Part shown: positions 63,386-64,000 of the stretch, piece by piece
Numbering within the stretch: the stretch's first letter is position 1
Layout of the letters: each line of letters opens with the position of its first letter
Program-made: the position numbers and the translations under genes
Notes under the pieces: model-generated
Told to the model about the DNA's origin: nothing
Database searches by the model: none
The model's input: only the letters and a program-made list of their open reading frames with translations
Assembly: GCF_013608025.1 (NCBI RefSeq)
Contig: NZ_VDLV01000020.1
Span: 222-64,221, forward strand
Source: Pseudomonas brassicacearum subsp. neoaurantiaca
GTDB lineage: Bacteria > Pseudomonadota > Gammaproteobacteria > Pseudomonadales > Pseudomonadaceae
Direction of reading: 5' to 3'
Length of the DNA stretch: 64,000 nucleotides

Positions 63386-64000
63386 ATGCGCAGGTTGCTT
63401 GCTGTTGTACTTCTGGCCTTGAGCGGCGCCAGTCACGCCGCCATCCAGACCCAGGAGATTCCCTACACCAGTGCCGACGGCACGAAGCTGATCGGCTATT
63501 ACGCCTACGACGATGCGGTCAAGGGCCCGCGCCCAGGCGTGGTGGTGGTGCATGAGTGGTGGGGACTGAACGATTATTCCAAGCGCCGCGCCCGTGACCT
63601 CGCCGGTCTTGGCTACAGCGCCCTGGCCATCGACATGTATGGCGACGGCAAGAACACCGAGCATCCCAAGGACGCCATGGCGTTCATGCAGGCAGCGCTC
63701 AAGGACAGCCAGGCGGCCAGCGCACGCTTCCAGGCCGGGCTCGACCTCCTGAAGAAACAACCCCAGACCGATCCGGACAAACTCGCCGCCATCGGCTACT
63801 GCTTCGGTGGCAAGGTGGTGCTGGACGCAGCGCGCCAAGGCGTGCCACTGGCTGGCGTGGTGAGTTTCCACGGTGCCCTGGTCACCAACACGCCGGCCAC
63901 CCCTGGCAGCGTCAAGGCCAAGATCCTCGTGGAGCACGGCGCGCTGGACAGCATGGTCACCGAAGACAACGTCACCGCGTTCAAGAGCGAGATGGACAAG
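63386..64000 (+). CDS. Exported dienelactone hydrolase family protein (partial, runs off the window)
   Basis: The visible 205 residues start with a signal peptide (MRRLLAVVLLALSGASHAA). They continue with the alpha/beta-hydrolase blocks GVVVVHEWWGLNDYSKRRARDLAGLGYSALAIDMYGDG and AAIGYCFGGKVVLDAARQ, in which Cys takes the nucleophile place as in dienelactone hydrolases. The gene has no stop before 64000, so it is truncated by the window. AAGGAG lies eight bases before the ATG. Export is unusual for this family, which is mostly cytoplasmic. It shares the divergent region with oprH, where PhoP boxes lie. Confidence 0.9.
   Translation, partial: MRRLLAVVLLALSGASHAAIQTQEIPYTSADGTKLIGYYAYDDAVKGPRPGVVVVHEWWGLNDYSKRRARDLAGLGYSALAIDMYGDGKNTEHPKDAMAFMQAALKDSQAASARFQAGLDLLKKQPQTDPDKLAAIGYCFGGKVVLDAARQGVPLAGVVSFHGALVTNTPATPGSVKAKILVEHGALDSMVTEDNVTAFKSEMDK

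Overview
This 64 kb window looks like core chromosome from a fluorescent Pseudomonas (P. fluorescens group). The evidence is the high GC content, the gacS-ldhA, relA-rlmD-cysM and oprH-phoP-phoQ neighbourhoods, a Pseudomonas-style aerobic cobalamin operon (cobO to cobS), and about 18 dispersed palindromic REPIN elements of the type common in this group. Almost every base is assigned to ordinary chromosomal genes. I see no prophage, integrase, transposase, CRISPR array, rRNA or tRNA. The last gene (dienelactone hydrolase family) runs off the right edge.

Layout. 0.2-8 kb: rdgC, a BASS-family transporter, a Gdx/SugE guanidinium exporter behind a guanidine-II (mini-ykkC) riboswitch, an LplT-PlsC fusion, a TDT/SLAC1 transporter and a divergent MFS/TetR pair. 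8-17 kb: a symporter-sensor hybrid kinase, rmuC, a small Sel1-like protein, a long gene-free stretch with DnaA-box-like sites and a hairpin-rich leader before a 74-residue protein, a phage-related orphan protein and a FadL-type porin. 17-19.4 kb: marR, MFS transporter, 39-residue membrane protein and exported glutathione peroxidase, with twin GGGTATATACCC-type operators. 19.4-28.7 kb: ten cobalamin genes on the minus strand, mostly overlapping by 4 bases, under a cobalamin riboswitch with a visible terminator. 29-36 kb: PQQ-type sugar dehydrogenase lipoprotein, two NlpC/P60 lipoproteins, hda, AI-2E transporter and DUF2066. 36-43 kb: purM-purN, DUF3108, DUF2058, mazG, relA. 43-56 kb: rlmD, cysM, gacS, ldhA, a META lipoprotein, TlpA-like thioredoxin, arsC-wrbA-DUF2069, a Tag-like glycosylase, ttcA, Yip1-family and SprT proteins. 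56-64 kb: CaiB/BaiF CoA-transferase, dctA with a sigma-54 promoter and tandem palindromes, an AraC regulator, phoQ-phoP-oprH and a divergent dienelactone hydrolase.

Functional themes are global regulation (GacS, RelA, PhoPQ, the symporter-kinase), late cobalamin synthesis, and outer-membrane and envelope functions. The most unusual items are: a REPIN that supplies the last ~30 codons of CobB and reaches almost to the bluB start; a three-hairpin leader ahead of a 74-residue gene; a domesticated phage-type protein with Gln where a catalytic-type Glu would be expected; a guanidine-II riboswitch with extra hairpins before gdx; the paired palindromes at dctA; and REPINs that exist in two opposite arm orientations, one of them chimeric and one locally duplicated.
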